Source: JALOLV01 sp046295175
GTDB taxonomy: Bacteria; Bacteroidota; Bacteroidia; Cytophagales; Spirosomataceae
Assembly (NCBI GenBank): GCA_046295175.1
Contig: JBKBNY010000001.1
Coordinates: 1,345,460 to 1,409,459 of the forward strand
DNA: 64,000 nucleotides
Reading direction: 5' to 3'
Under the pieces are notes generated by a model. That model had not been told where the DNA came from and searched no databases. It saw only the letters and a list, made by a program, of their open reading frames with translations. This document shows, piece by piece, positions 17,076-26,567 of this stretch. The position numbers were made by a program, and so were the translations under genes. Each line of letters begins with the position of its first letter. The stretch's first letter is position 1.

Positions 17076-18122
17076 TCAATTCTCAGTAATGATTTTCCTT
17101 AATTCAGCTTCAATCTCTTTGGGTAAGCTCATAAAAAGTGGGTGATTGGCGGCTTTTTCCCAGAATTTTGATTTAGGAATCGCACCTCTGTTGAATCCCG
17201 TAAATTTTCCAAACCCTTTAGGCTCTTCTTCGAGTTCTTCAAAATCAAAAACAAAAAACTCACTTACTTCATCCACCCAAAACGGTTTTTCTCTTTCTTT
17301 TCGCTTCATTTCTAAACGCCGAATCGCTTTGTTATATATCATATTACTCAATGAAGCCTGCTCGATATTATTACAATTAAAGACAACCGTCTCGTGGTGG
17401 TTATGAATCTTGGTTTCGTTGCCCATGAGCTTATTAATGATTGGTTTATCGGGCGATATGTAAGAATATTCTTGAATGATTGAATTAGACTTACTATTCA
17501 ATTTGGCTTGATAAGGCCTCATAAAAGCATCTTTGTAGGTGTAGCCCACATAGTATTTTTCGTTGGGGATATTTACCGTCGGGATGTTTGGCCCAATTAT
17601 TAGAATACCACTCGACAATTCTTTCTTCTCTTCGATAAATCTTTCATCAAGCCGTCTTAGAAGTACCCTTTTTTGAGCTTGTGTCGGATACAGAAACTCA
17701 ATCCACCCATCTGTGAATGCAGTCAACTTACCATCAATAACATTGTAGCTTCGGTGGTATCCTCTTATCAAATAGTATGGTTTGGTTTTCGACGGTTTTA
17801 TGGTTATTTCTTGTAAAATCGTCGGTTCTTCTTCTAATTCGATGGTCTTCTGTTCGGTCAATCTTTCTCTTGAAACGACCGTTCTTTTATATCCTAAATG
17901 ACTAAGGCGAATATTGGCCATATTCTCTTTCTGAACCTTTTCTAAGATTTGTACTGTGATAACTCCGTATTCATCGGCAAACCCTAAGAAACGCCCCGAT
18001 TCTTCATAAATTTCGGTAAATGGGACAGGTTCTTTGGTATTTGAGTTAATGATTTTTATTTGAGAATATGATTCTTGACTCAATAGAATTAAGACAGATA
18101 ACAACTTTATGATAAATCTCAT
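17076..18122 (-). CDS. secreted protein with carboxypeptidase-like regulatory domain
   Basis: A 348-residue protein when begun at the ATG at 18122, which gives a signal peptide (MRFIIKLLSVLILLSQESYSQ); an in-frame start 66 bases upstream lies in the terminator region. Residues 20-100 form a CarboxypepD_reg-like beta sandwich of the kind found at the front of TonB-dependent receptors (PVPFTEIYEESGRFLGFADE, then IRLSHLGYKRTVV and EEPTILQEITIKP). The rest (about 250 residues) has no recognised domain. There is no barrel, so it is not a receptor. It stands alone between two identical terminators; its promoter must lie within about 35 bases or transcription reads through from infB. Confidence 0.65.
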   Translation of the reverse strand: MRFIIKLLSVLILLSQESYSQIKIINSNTKEPVPFTEIYEESGRFLGFADEYGVITVQILEKVQKENMANIRLSHLGYKRTVVSRERLTEQKTIELEEEPTILQEITIKPSKTKPYYLIRGYHRSYNVIDGKLTAFTDGWIEFLYPTQAQKRVLLRRLDERFIEEKKELSSGILIIGPNIPTVNIPNEKYYVGYTYKDAFMRPYQAKLNSKSNSIIQEYSYISPDKPIINKLMGNETKIHNHHETVVFNCNNIEQASLSNMIYNKAIRRLEMKRKEREKPFWVDEVSEFFVFDFEELEEEPKGFGKFTGFNRGAIPKSKFWEKAANHPLFMSLPKEIEAELRKIITEN

Positions 18123-18155
18123 AGAACAAAATTTAGTAGGTGAAATTAGAAATTC

Positions 18156-18194
18156 AAAACAAAAAATCCCTTGAATCTTTCGACTCAAGGGATT
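18156..18194 (-). terminator. intrinsic terminator after infB, copy 2 of the pair
   Basis: Same 39-nt sequence as 17005-17043, placed 20 bases after the infB stop. Minus-strand reading gives the 10-bp stem (extended by two more pairs here), loop gtcgaaagat and a T tract. It should end the rimP-nusA-infB transcript. Confidence 0.88.
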
Positions 18195-18213
18195 TTAACT
18201 AAGTTTTATCAAA

Positions 18214-21200
18214 TTAAAGCGTACGCTTCACTTCTTTCATTTCGTAGCTTTCGAGTGTATCGCCCACTTCGAGGTCGTTGAATCCTTTGAAACTCATACC
18301 GCACTCGTAACCGCTCTTCACTTCGTTTACATCATCTTTGAAGCGTTTCAACTGAGCAATCTCGCCTTCGTGAATCACGATACCTTCGCGGATAACTCTC
18401 ACTTTATTGTTACGTTTAAATGAACCATCCAATACATAACAACCCGCAATTGTACCCACTTTACTAATCTTGAAGGTCTCACGAACCTCGATTGTACCCA
18501 CGATAACCTCTTCTTCTTTCGGTGCCAACATACCTTCCATCGCATCTTTAATCTCGTTGATGGCATCGTAAATGACAGAGTAAAGACGAATCTCTATCTG
18601 CTCTTGCTCTGCTATCTTACGAGCATTGATTGACGGACGTACTTGGAAACCTACAATGATGGCATCACCGGCCGCAGCTAAATTTACATCAGATTCTGAA
18701 ATCTGTCCAACTGCTTTGTGAATGATGTTTACGTGAACCTCCTCGGTCGAAAGTTTCTGCAATGAATCCGAAAGGGCTTCTACCGAACCATCAAAGTCAC
18801 CTTTTACAATCAAGTTTAATTGCTGGAACGAACCAATCGCCTTACGACGACCGATTTCATCAAGAGTAATGTGTTTTCTGGCACGTAAACTTTGCTCACG
18901 GATGATTTGCTCACGTTTGTTTGCAATCTCGCGTGCTTCACGCTCAGTATCCATTACATTGAATCTATCACCTGCTTGTGGTGCACCCGGCAAACCAAGA
19001 ATCTGTACTGGTGTTGATGGGCCTGCTTCTTTGATGCGTTGGCCTTTGTCGTCAATCATCGCTCTTACACGACCAAAGTACTGACCCGCCAAGATAACAT
19101 CACCCACTTTCAGTGTTCCGTTCTCAACCAAAATCGTTGCTACGTATCCACGTCCTTTATCCAAAGCCGCTTCGATAACCGTACCAACTGCTTTACGGTC
19201 TGGATTTGCTTTTAGTTCAAGCAATTCGGCCTCAAGCAATACTTTATCGAGCAAATCGCTCACGCCAAGACCCGATTTGGCCGAAACCTCTTGCTCTTGG
19301 TACTTACCACCCCAGCTTTCTACAAGGATGTTTTCTTTTGCTAAATCTTCACGAATCTTGTTGGCATTTGCACCTGGCTTGTCAATCTTGTTTAGGGCAA
19401 ATACAATCGGTACACCTGCGTTTTGGGCGTGGTTGATGGCCTCTCTTGTTTGAGGCATCACGCTGTCGTCGGCAGCAATAACGATGATTACAATATCGGT
19501 TACTTTGGCACCCCTTGCACGCATGGCCGTAAAGGCTTCGTGACCCGGAGTATCTAAGAATGCTATCTTTTTACCTTTGTTAGGTCCTTCTTTGATGGTC
19601 ACGGCATAAGCCCCAATGTGCTGCGTGATACCACCCGCCTCACCAGCGGCCACTCTCTCACGACGAATATAATCGAGTAATGAGGTTTTACCGTGGTCAA
19701 CGTGACCCATGATTGTGATAATCGGAGCTCTGTGTTCTAAATCTTCTGGGGCATCCGCAATCTCAACTGCATCAACCTGAATTTCTTCTTCGGCCGATAT
19801 AAACTGTACGTCGTATCCAAACTCAAGGGCAATCATCTGAATCGCTTCAGCATCAAGGCGTTGGTTGATAGATACAAACATACCCATTCCCATACAAGAC
19901 GCGATTACCTCATTGACCGAAACATCCATCATCGAAGCAAGGTCAGACGCCGAGATGAACTCGGTTACTTTCAAGATTTGCTCTTCTTGTTGTTCGGCGG
20001 CTAAGCGTTGCTCTTCGGCTTCGGCACGTTGCTTTCTCTTATCTTTACGGAACTTCGCTCCAAAGTCAGGGCCTTTGGTTTGCATACGAGCCATCGTCTG
20101 CTTGATTTGCTCCTTAACCTCTACCTGCGAAACCTCCTCACGGCGTTCTTTTTTACGCTTGTTATTGCCCTGATTGTTGTTATTGTTATTAGTATTATTG
20201 TTAGTATTTGGTTGCCCTTGCTGTCCACCACCTCTGTTAGGGTTCGGATTATTCGGGCGAGCCGCTACTTCTTTATTTTTAGCTACAACCTCGTCGCTGT
20301 TTACTTTTTCGGCTCTCTTAACGCGTTTGCGTTTACGTTTCTTTTTATCGTCTGAGCTACCACCACCCGTTTTTTTCTCAACAGGTAATTCAATTTTACC
20401 CAAAACTTTCAAGCCTTGAAGTTTCTCGGCTTTTGCCATAATCAATTCCACTGGCACATCGTCTTCTTCGACAACAACTGGTTTTGGCTTAGGCTTAAAT
20501 TCTTCTTTCTTAGGTTGATTTTGTGGCGGACGGTTATCCTGAGGTCTATTTTTCTGAAAATCAGGGCGTTGCTGTTGGTCGCCTGGCCTCTGGTCGCGGT
20601 CTCTTCTGAAATCGTTATTTGGTCGTTGCTGATTTTGATTCTGCTGAGGTCTTTGCTCAGGAGCTTTTGGTGCCTCTACCTTTGGTGCTTCAACAACTTT
20701 CGGAGCTTCTGCTACTGGCTCTACAACTGGTTCAGGTTTTGGCTCTGGCTTTGGTTGCTCTACCACTACTGGTTCTGGTTTTGCCTCAACAACGGCTGGT
20801 TTTTCTTCTACTTTTGGTGCCTCGACTACTTTTGGAGCTTCGACAACCACTGGTTTCTCCTCAACTTTTGGAGTCTCAACAACCTTCGGAGCTTCAACTA
20901 CTGGCTCTACTACTGGTTCAGGTTTTGGCTCTGGCTTTGGTGCCACAGGATTGTTGTTTTTATCTAATTCTATTTTACCCAGAATCTTCGGACCCTCTAA
21001 ACTTCTTTCGATTCGAACAACCTCTGGTTCTTTTGGTTTCGATGGTTCTGCTGGCTTTTCTTCGGTTTTTGAAGGGCCACGGAAATAGAGAATTTCCGAT
21101 GAAGGAGTAGTTGGCGTTTTTACTTCTTCAACGGTTGGTTTTGCCATGCCTTCTTCGAGCAATACTTGAGTCTTGTACTCTGAACTCAAGATTTGTAAAT

Positions 21201-21336
21201 GGTCGAAGTTTAACTTAGCATTGGGATTATTTTCAATACGCTGACCTTTAGCCGCAAGTTTTTCGACGATGGTCTGAATACCAACGTTCAATTTCTTTGC
21301 CGCAAGGCTCAATCGCATTTCTTTGTTTTCTGCCAT
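18214..21336 (-). CDS. infB: translation initiation factor IF-2
   Basis: A 1040-residue GTPase that brings initiator fMet-tRNA to the ribosome. The N-terminal IF2_N segment (MRLSLAAKKLNVGIQTIVEK) is followed by a roughly 350-residue low-complexity region with Pro-Lys-Glu-Val repeats (PKPEPVVEPV, APKVVE) and Gln/Asn-rich stretches (QQNQNQQRPNN). The GTPase domain starts near residue 543 with GHVDHGKTS, then DTPGHEAF and NKIDKP; domains II-IV follow to a complete C-terminus. It is the third gene after rimP and nusA, the usual bacterial order, and is followed by a strong terminator. The long linker is larger than in E. coli but common in Bacteroidota. Confidence 0.97.
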   Translation of the reverse strand: MAENKEMRLSLAAKKLNVGIQTIVEKLAAKGQRIENNPNAKLNFDHLQILSSEYKTQVLLEEGMAKPTVEEVKTPTTPSSEILYFRGPSKTEEKPAEPSKPKEPEVVRIERSLEGPKILGKIELDKNNNPVAPKPEPKPEPVVEPVVEAPKVVETPKVEEKPVVVEAPKVVEAPKVEEKPAVVEAKPEPVVVEQPKPEPKPEPVVEPVAEAPKVVEAPKVEAPKAPEQRPQQNQNQQRPNNDFRRDRDQRPGDQQQRPDFQKNRPQDNRPPQNQPKKEEFKPKPKPVVVEEDDVPVELIMAKAEKLQGLKVLGKIELPVEKKTGGGSSDDKKKRKRKRVKRAEKVNSDEVVAKNKEVAARPNNPNPNRGGGQQGQPNTNNNTNNNNNNQGNNKRKKERREEVSQVEVKEQIKQTMARMQTKGPDFGAKFRKDKRKQRAEAEEQRLAAEQQEEQILKVTEFISASDLASMMDVSVNEVIASCMGMGMFVSINQRLDAEAIQMIALEFGYDVQFISAEEEIQVDAVEIADAPEDLEHRAPIITIMGHVDHGKTSLLDYIRRERVAAGEAGGITQHIGAYAVTIKEGPNKGKKIAFLDTPGHEAFTAMRARGAKVTDIVIIVIAADDSVMPQTREAINHAQNAGVPIVFALNKIDKPGANANKIREDLAKENILVESWGGKYQEQEVSAKSGLGVSDLLDKVLLEAELLELKANPDRKAVGTVIEAALDKGRGYVATILVENGTLKVGDVILAGQYFGRVRAMIDDKGQRIKEAGPSTPVQILGLPGAPQAGDRFNVMDTEREAREIANKREQIIREQSLRARKHITLDEIGRRKAIGSFQQLNLIVKGDFDGSVEALSDSLQKLSTEEVHVNIIHKAVGQISESDVNLAAAGDAIIVGFQVRPSINARKIAEQEQIEIRLYSVIYDAINEIKDAMEGMLAPKEEEVIVGTIEVRETFKISKVGTIAGCYVLDGSFKRNNKVRVIREGIVIHEGEIAQLKRFKDDVNEVKSGYECGMSFKGFNDLEVGDTLESYEMKEVKRTL

Positions 21337-21429
21337 AAATCAGAATTCTCCTAAAATATTAGTGTGTTATTCTTATTTGCCGATATGTGTTACCTCATAA
21401 TTGTATGATTTTTTAGTATTCGACAAATA

Positions 21430-22677
21430 TTATTGTTCAAACTCTTTACGCAAGATGTCAAGTACATCTTCAACTGTTTCTTCTTCTAATTCGGTACGAC
21501 GAACAAGGTCTTCTTTCGAAAGTGCCAATACTGACTTGGCAGAGTCTAAACCAATCTTACGGAATTCTTCAATCACCCACTCTTCAATCTCGTCTGTGAA
21601 CTCCATCAAATCTACGTCTTCTTCCTCTTCTTCGCCTTCTAAATCACGGAATACGTCAAGCTCCATGCCTACTAATTTGCCCGCCAATTTGATATTCATA
21701 CCGCCTTTACCAATGGCCAAAGACACTTGGTCTGGCTTGAGGTAAACCGATACTCTCTTGCGAGCATCATCTACTTGTATGCTACTGATTTTAGCTGGAC
21801 TCAATGCTCTCGAAATCAATAATTGTAGGTTATCTGTCCACTGGATAACGTCAATATTTTCGTTTTCCAATTCGCGTACAATCGTATGAATACGAGAACC
21901 CTTCATCCCAACGCAAGCCCCTACTGGGTCGATACGGTCATCGTAAGATTCTACAGCTACTTTGGCTCTTTCGCCTGGTTCGCGTACAATTTTACGGATT
22001 GAGATTAGACCGTCCAAGATTTCAGGAATCTCTTGCTCAAACAAACGCTCTAAAAATACTGGCGAGGTACGAGATAGCGTAATCTTTGGTGTACCGTTAT
22101 TCATTTCTACCTTGTGAATAACCGCCTTAATGTTTGTTCCTTTTTTGAATCTATCTTTTGAAATTTGTTCTAATTTCGGAAGCACAAGCTCGTTGCTTTC
22201 GGTGTCTAAACAGATAATCTCTTTACCTAAGATTTGGTACACTTCTGCAATCATCAATTCACCAACCAAATCTTTGTATTTAAGATAAAGCATCTCTTTC
22301 TCTAAGTCTTTGATTTTCTGAATCAAAGTCTGGCGAGCTGTCTGCACAACACGGCGTCCGAAATCCTCCAATTTTACTTCATCTGCTACTTCTTCGCCTA
22401 CTTCAAAGTCCGACTGGATTTTACGAGCCTCAGCCAAAGGTATTTTGTCTGGGTCCCAAATATCCTCTGAGTTATCATCTACAATCTCACGTGTACGCCA
22501 CATTTCTAAGTCGCCACTATCGGCATTGATAATAACATCAAAATTGTGGTCGGTACCAAACTTCTTACGAATCATCGTACGGAATACATCTTCCAATACT
22601 TTAATCATCGTAGGACGGTCAATATTTTTTTCACGGGCAAATTCTGCAAACGACGCAATTAATTCTCCACTGTGCAT
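21430..22677 (-). CDS. nusA: transcription termination/antitermination protein NusA
   Basis: A 415-residue RNA-polymerase-binding protein. The N-terminal domain (EFAREKNIDRPTMIKVLEDV) contacts the polymerase; an S1 domain follows around residues 130-200, then two KH domains with the conserved blocks DPVGACVGMKGSRIHTIV and VSLAIGKGGMNIKLAGKLVG. The C-terminus is acidic (EGEEEEEDVDLMEF), followed by a helical KEDLVRRTELEEETVEDVLD segment, and lacks the duplicated AR repeats of enterobacterial NusA. It lies between rimP and infB. NusA could act on its own operon through the hairpin ahead of rimP. Confidence 0.96.
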   Translation of the reverse strand: MHSGELIASFAEFAREKNIDRPTMIKVLEDVFRTMIRKKFGTDHNFDVIINADSGDLEMWRTREIVDDNSEDIWDPDKIPLAEARKIQSDFEVGEEVADEVKLEDFGRRVVQTARQTLIQKIKDLEKEMLYLKYKDLVGELMIAEVYQILGKEIICLDTESNELVLPKLEQISKDRFKKGTNIKAVIHKVEMNNGTPKITLSRTSPVFLERLFEQEIPEILDGLISIRKIVREPGERAKVAVESYDDRIDPVGACVGMKGSRIHTIVRELENENIDVIQWTDNLQLLISRALSPAKISSIQVDDARKRVSVYLKPDQVSLAIGKGGMNIKLAGKLVGMELDVFRDLEGEEEEEDVDLMEFTDEIEEWVIEEFRKIGLDSAKSVLALSKEDLVRRTELEEETVEDVLDILRKEFEQ

Positions 22678-22764
22678 ATTCTTTTAAAATTTTTGTTTCT
22701 GGTCTTTAGTTTCAGGTTTTCGGTTTCAAGTTTGTTACAGCTCGAAACTTAGAAACTCTAAACA

Positions 22765-23229
22765 CTATTTGAACGATATTATAACTTGTGCTTGCTTTAT
22801 GTCTTCAAAAAGGATTGACAGTGGCTCTATCACTTCTCCTTTTTTTACTTTTCTATCTTCTTTGATAACTATCTTTTCGGCTTCGACCGATTCGAGTAAA
22901 CCTTTGCGTTCTTCGCCGTTCTTCAACACAACCTTCAGATTTCTGCCCACATTTTTGCGGTATTGCCTTTCAAATGTCAGCGGAATATCAACCCCCGGCG
23001 ACGAAACCTCAAGCGTGTATTTATCGGGCATGATTTCGTCTAAATCTTTACCGATTTTTCGGCTAATATCGCTGCACTCATCAATCGAGATTCCCGTATC
23101 CGAATCAAGCAGAATCACTACTTTGCTGTGTATCTTCGATAACGAAACCTTAATATCAACAACGAAGTACTTTCCGTCTTCGAGGTACTGTTGTAATAAA
23201 GCCTCAATTTTTTCTTTTGTTTCTTTCAT
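22765..23229 (-). CDS. rimP: ribosome maturation factor RimP
   Basis: A 154-residue protein needed for 30S subunit assembly. The ATG at 23229 (MKETKEKIEALLQQYLEDG) is preferred over an in-frame ATG at 23301, since the extra 24 residues are encoded by a leader that holds a terminator-like hairpin. RimP blocks visible: GISIDECSDISRKIGKDLD, then YTLEVSSPGVDIPLTFERQY, the family signature, and a C-terminal SH3-like part (GLLESVEAEKIVIKE). First gene of the rimP-nusA-infB operon; 87 bases of AT-rich, micro-repeat-like sequence separate it from nusA. Confidence 0.93.
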   Translation of the reverse strand: MKETKEKIEALLQQYLEDGKYFVVDIKVSLSKIHSKVVILLDSDTGISIDECSDISRKIGKDLDEIMPDKYTLEVSSPGVDIPLTFERQYRKNVGRNLKVVLKNGEERKGLLESVEAEKIVIKEDRKVKKGEVIEPLSILFEDIKQAQVIISFK

Positions 23230-23233
23230 CACC

Positions 23234-23263
23234 AAACATACAAAAAAAAGGAGGTTGCGTCCT
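23234..23263 (-). terminator. terminator-like hairpin in the rimP leader
   Basis: Minus-strand reading gives an aaaagggagg / cctcctttttttt hairpin (5 GC-rich pairs extended by a G-T wobble and A-T pairs, loop acgcaa) ending in a run of eight T, about 10 bases before the rimP ATG. No gene lies upstream on this strand, so it can only act on the rimP leader itself, as an attenuator. Confidence 0.5.
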
Positions 23264-23311
23264 CCCTTTTCACAAATCGGTTGCAAAACTAATAAATTCA
23301 TTCGTTTTTAA

Positions 23312-23319
23312 CAAATTTA
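23312..23319 (-). promoter_or_regulatory. candidate -10 element for the rimP-nusA-infB operon
   Basis: Minus-strand taaatttg fits the Bacteroidota -10 consensus TAnnTTTG exactly. It would start a leader of about 75 bases that includes the hairpin at 23234-23263. No convincing -33 TTG lies at the usual spacing. Confidence 0.4.
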
Positions 23320-23490
23320 TCAATAAAAATTGCACTTAGATTTGTACGATTCAACATTAAGCCATTATTTTAAGGTTGAAAACAAATTCGTCATTGCATT
23401 ATCATTCACAAAATGTCATTCTATATCGGTGGATTTTTTGATTATTATCTTGTTGAATGTGTATTGGATGACCCTTCGATTTACCCCTGA

Positions 23491-24585
23491 ATGGCATTGA
23501 TTATCAAATTTATACGACGAATCAGCTTTCTACTGAATATCCTGCTGGCACTTTACTCGCTCTTGGTGTACCAGTTGAGTTATTCGGCTAATATTCGGCA
23601 TTGGTTGGGTGGTTTCTTAATGCTTTCTGCTCCGCTTACCTTTGTTTTCAATGGCATTTTTATCGTGATTTGGGCCATGGCCAAGTCTCGTAAAGTTTGG
23701 TTATCGGTAGCTGTTCTGCTGGTAGCTACTCCGCTGATACTAAGGTCATTCACTTGGCATTTCAACGAAAAATCCGAAGAGAACCTCAGCGTCATGAGCT
23801 ATAACCTCATGTGGTGCGATGCCTTTGAATTTATCGATAAATCGAATCCCGAAAACGGAACCAAACTTACCAACTTGGCAGTAGATACTCCATCCGACAT
23901 TAAATGCTTCCAAGAACTCTACAACAACAGCGATTACGAACAAATGAGTCTAATCAAATCGCTCCGAAAAAACAATCCTCACTACACCTACATTCATTCT
24001 ACTCCAAACAATAAAAACGGACAAGGTTTGATTGGTTTGGCAATATTTTCAAAATACCCAATTATCGATAAAGAAGAAAAATACTGGCAGTTGAACCACA
24101 ATGGCTTATTGAGTGCCGATATTGTGGTCAATGACGATACAATCCGGGTCATCAATGTCCAGCTAAAATCTATGGGTATTCGTGTGAGTAAAGTTTTGGA
24201 TAATGCAAAAAGCGACCAAGAAAAGGCGAAAAAAGAAGCAAAGACGATTTATCATCAACTCAAAGACGGTTTTGAATCACGAACCGAGCAAGTCAAGGAT
24301 TTAGAAGATTGGATAAAGAAAAGCCCTCACCCGATTATCCTCTGTGGCGATTTAAACGAGCTTCCGTACGGTTATGTTTACGGGCGAATCCGAAAATATT
24401 TAGCCAACTCGTTTGAAACCGCAGGCCGTGGTTTTGGATTTACCTACAATAAAAGCCCAAGTTTTATCCGAATCGACAATCAGTTTTATGACGAAAAGCG
24501 AATTGAAGTAAAGTATTTTGAGACATTCAATAACGATGCTTACTCCGACCATTACGCAATAAGAGGTGAGTACAAAATCAAATAA
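23491..24585 (+). CDS. membrane-anchored endonuclease/exonuclease/phosphatase-family protein
   Basis: A 364-residue protein with three N-terminal membrane spans (ISFLLNILLALYSLLVYQL, GFLMLSAPLTFVFNGIFIVI, VWLSVAVLLVATPLIL), then an EEP (DNase I-like) domain facing the periplasm. Catalytic blocks are present: VMSYNLMW, CFQELYNN with the metal-binding Glu, ILCGDLNELPYGYVY with Asp and Asn, and DAYSDHYAI with the general-base Asp-His pair. Substrate could be a phosphodiester lipid, nucleic acid or phosphoprotein; not readable from sequence. It is divergent from the rimP operon and lies 29 bases upstream of an M28 peptidase. Confidence 0.85.
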   Translation: MALIIKFIRRISFLLNILLALYSLLVYQLSYSANIRHWLGGFLMLSAPLTFVFNGIFIVIWAMAKSRKVWLSVAVLLVATPLILRSFTWHFNEKSEENLSVMSYNLMWCDAFEFIDKSNPENGTKLTNLAVDTPSDIKCFQELYNNSDYEQMSLIKSLRKNNPHYTYIHSTPNNKNGQGLIGLAIFSKYPIIDKEEKYWQLNHNGLLSADIVVNDDTIRVINVQLKSMGIRVSKVLDNAKSDQEKAKKEAKTIYHQLKDGFESRTEQVKDLEDWIKKSPHPIILCGDLNELPYGYVYGRIRKYLANSFETAGRGFGFTYNKSPSFIRIDNQFYDEKRIEVKYFETFNNDAYSDHYAIRGEYKIK

Positions 24586-24614
24586 TTTAAACATCTATTA
24601 TCAACAAATCAGTA

Positions 24615-26189
24615 ATGAAAAAACACCTAATCGTATTATTTTCGGCATTGGCACTAACGGCACATTCGCAGGATAAATCGGCCGAATTTGCCCAAACTAT
24701 CACTGCCGAAGACTTAAAAAAACACCTCAGTATCATTGCATCGGATAGTCTTGAAGGGCGAGACACCGGCAGCGAAGGCCAACGCAAAGCAGCCGACTAT
24801 ATCTCAAAACATTTTGCTAAATTTGGTCTTACAGCCATCGCTCCCGATGGTAAAGGAGGCAAAGGGTATTATCAATATTTTAATCTTTTTCGTAAAGGTT
24901 GGAAAGACGTTTACGTAAAAATTGGCAATAAACAAAAAGAGCTTTTTAAAGATTTTTATCCGAACGGCTTATTGAATGTTCCGCAAGAGCAAAACGTACC
25001 GCTCGTATTTGTGGGCTACGGTATCGAAACCGATAAATACAATGATTATAAGAATGTAGATGTAAAAGATAAAGCCATTGTGTTTTTTGAAGGCGAACCA
25101 AAAGCCTCTGACGGAAAAAACTTAGTTAGTGCCGATAGCGAAAAATCTGATTGGACTGAGAATAAGGGTTTTCAGAAAAAAATCAACATAGCCAAAGACA
25201 AAGGTGTAAAATACATCTTTATGATTTCATCGGCCGATGCCGCAGCTTTCAAATCGCTTGCCAACGAACGCCGAGTACTGCTTTCGAGATTTAACCGTGT
25301 GAGTTTTAAATCTACTACCGAAAGCCCCTCTTCGACTGCCTCTTTTGTAGTTTCTAAAGAAATGGCCGCCGAAATGCTCAATCTGAAACTCAAAAAACTA
25401 TTAGCCCTTGAAAACAAATCGGAGTTTTCGGTAAAAGAATCTAAAATCTCTTTCAAGGCCGAGCGTGGCGATGTGCCAGTAGAAACAATGAATGTATTGG
25501 GCTTTATGGAAGGAACTGATAAAAAAGATGAAGTTGTACTCGTAACGGCTCACTACGACCACGTTGGCAAAGATGAAAAAGGGAATGTTTATAACGGAGC
25601 CGATGATGACGGCTCAGGAACTTGTGCCGTACTCGAAATCGCCGAGGCATTTAGCAAAGCCAAGCAAGCAGGCAATGGCCCTCGCCGTAGTATTTTATTT
25701 ATGACTGTTACGGGCGAAGAAAAAGGGCTTCTTGGCTCACAATATTACACCGACAACGACCCAATCATTCCGCTCGAAAAAACAGTTTGCGATTTGAATA
25801 TTGATATGATTGGACGAATCGACAAAGAACACGCCAATAACGAGAAATATGTCTATCTAATCGGAGCCGATAAATTATCTTCGGAGTTGAACCAAGTGAC
25901 AATCGATGTCAATAAAAAGTACATCAATTACGAATACGATTACACATTCAACGACCCAAAAGACCCAAATCGTTTCTATTATCGCTCAGACCATTACAAC
26001 TTCGCCAAACACAAAATTCCGGTAGCATTTTACTTTACGGGCGTTCACGCCGACTACCACGGAATTGGCGACGATGTAGAAAAAATCCTATTTCCTAAAT
26101 ATCAAGATATTACCCGTTTGGTGTTTCATACCGCTTGGGAAATCGCCAATCGCGAAGGAAGACTCAAAGTAGATTCCAACAAACCTTGA
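24615..26189 (+). CDS. secreted M28-family zinc peptidase
   Basis: A 524-residue exported aminopeptidase-like enzyme (signal MKKHLIVLFSALALTAHSQ). The start LKKHLSIIASDSLEGRDTGS is typical, a PA-like insert follows (about residues 110-270), then the di-zinc core: TAHYDHVG (His), NGADDDGSGTCAVLE (bridging Asp), TGEEKGLLGS (Glu pair), NIDMIGR (Asp) and a late YRSDHYNFAKHKIPVAFYF (His). All ligands are present, so it should be active on peptides in the periplasm. It follows the EEP gene by 29 bases. An 8-bp inverted repeat (26195-26220) after the stop could be a weak terminator. Confidence 0.9.
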   Translation: MKKHLIVLFSALALTAHSQDKSAEFAQTITAEDLKKHLSIIASDSLEGRDTGSEGQRKAADYISKHFAKFGLTAIAPDGKGGKGYYQYFNLFRKGWKDVYVKIGNKQKELFKDFYPNGLLNVPQEQNVPLVFVGYGIETDKYNDYKNVDVKDKAIVFFEGEPKASDGKNLVSADSEKSDWTENKGFQKKINIAKDKGVKYIFMISSADAAAFKSLANERRVLLSRFNRVSFKSTTESPSSTASFVVSKEMAAEMLNLKLKKLLALENKSEFSVKESKISFKAERGDVPVETMNVLGFMEGTDKKDEVVLVTAHYDHVGKDEKGNVYNGADDDGSGTCAVLEIAEAFSKAKQAGNGPRRSILFMTVTGEEKGLLGSQYYTDNDPIIPLEKTVCDLNIDMIGRIDKEHANNEKYVYLIGADKLSSELNQVTIDVNKKYINYEYDYTFNDPKDPNRFYYRSDHYNFAKHKIPVAFYFTGVHADYHGIGDDVEKILFPKYQDITRLVFHTAWEIANREGRLKVDSNKP

Positions 26190-26567
26190 TAAATTGGGCA
26201 TCAAAAACCCAAGATGCCCATTAAAATTCTATTAAAACCCAAGCCAAAAAATATTAGTTTGACAAGTATCAAATCTAAATTTATAAATATTTGATTTTCA
26301 GCACCTTAATACACTGACATTTTCAAAATAGATAAACATACTATCTACAAAAAGTACAATATTTCATAAATGTATTAAAAAATTCTGGCTTGGGATATTT
26401 TAAGTTTCGATGTTTTTCAGTAGAATTGCCAGACTTTTGCTAAGAAGCGGATTGTGCCTGAAGCAAAATTTTATTTTATTTCATTAACCAAATCAAAAAT
26501 TTTTATCGTTTATTTACCAAAAAATTAGTTGTTTTAATTTTCAAAACCCTAAAAAAGTCCAAAGCTA
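26190..26567. other. 378-bp AT-rich intergenic region upstream of exbB
   Basis: No gene seen. It begins with an 8-bp inverted repeat (tgggcatc at 26195-26202, gatgccca at 26213-26220) that may end the M28 transcript. A second short inverted repeat, atcaaat / atttgat, spans 26268-26295. A near-match to the -10 consensus (taagtttc, one mismatch) lies at about 26399. The promoter of the TonB operon must lie here but cannot be placed with confidence. Confidence 0.5.

Noticed and set aside
20416..21110. Long plus-strand open frames opposite infB rich in Trp/Leu/Phe
   Set aside because: They mirror the Pro/Lys/Glu/Val low-complexity linker of IF-2 on the other strand; no start context, no family, and infB is certain.
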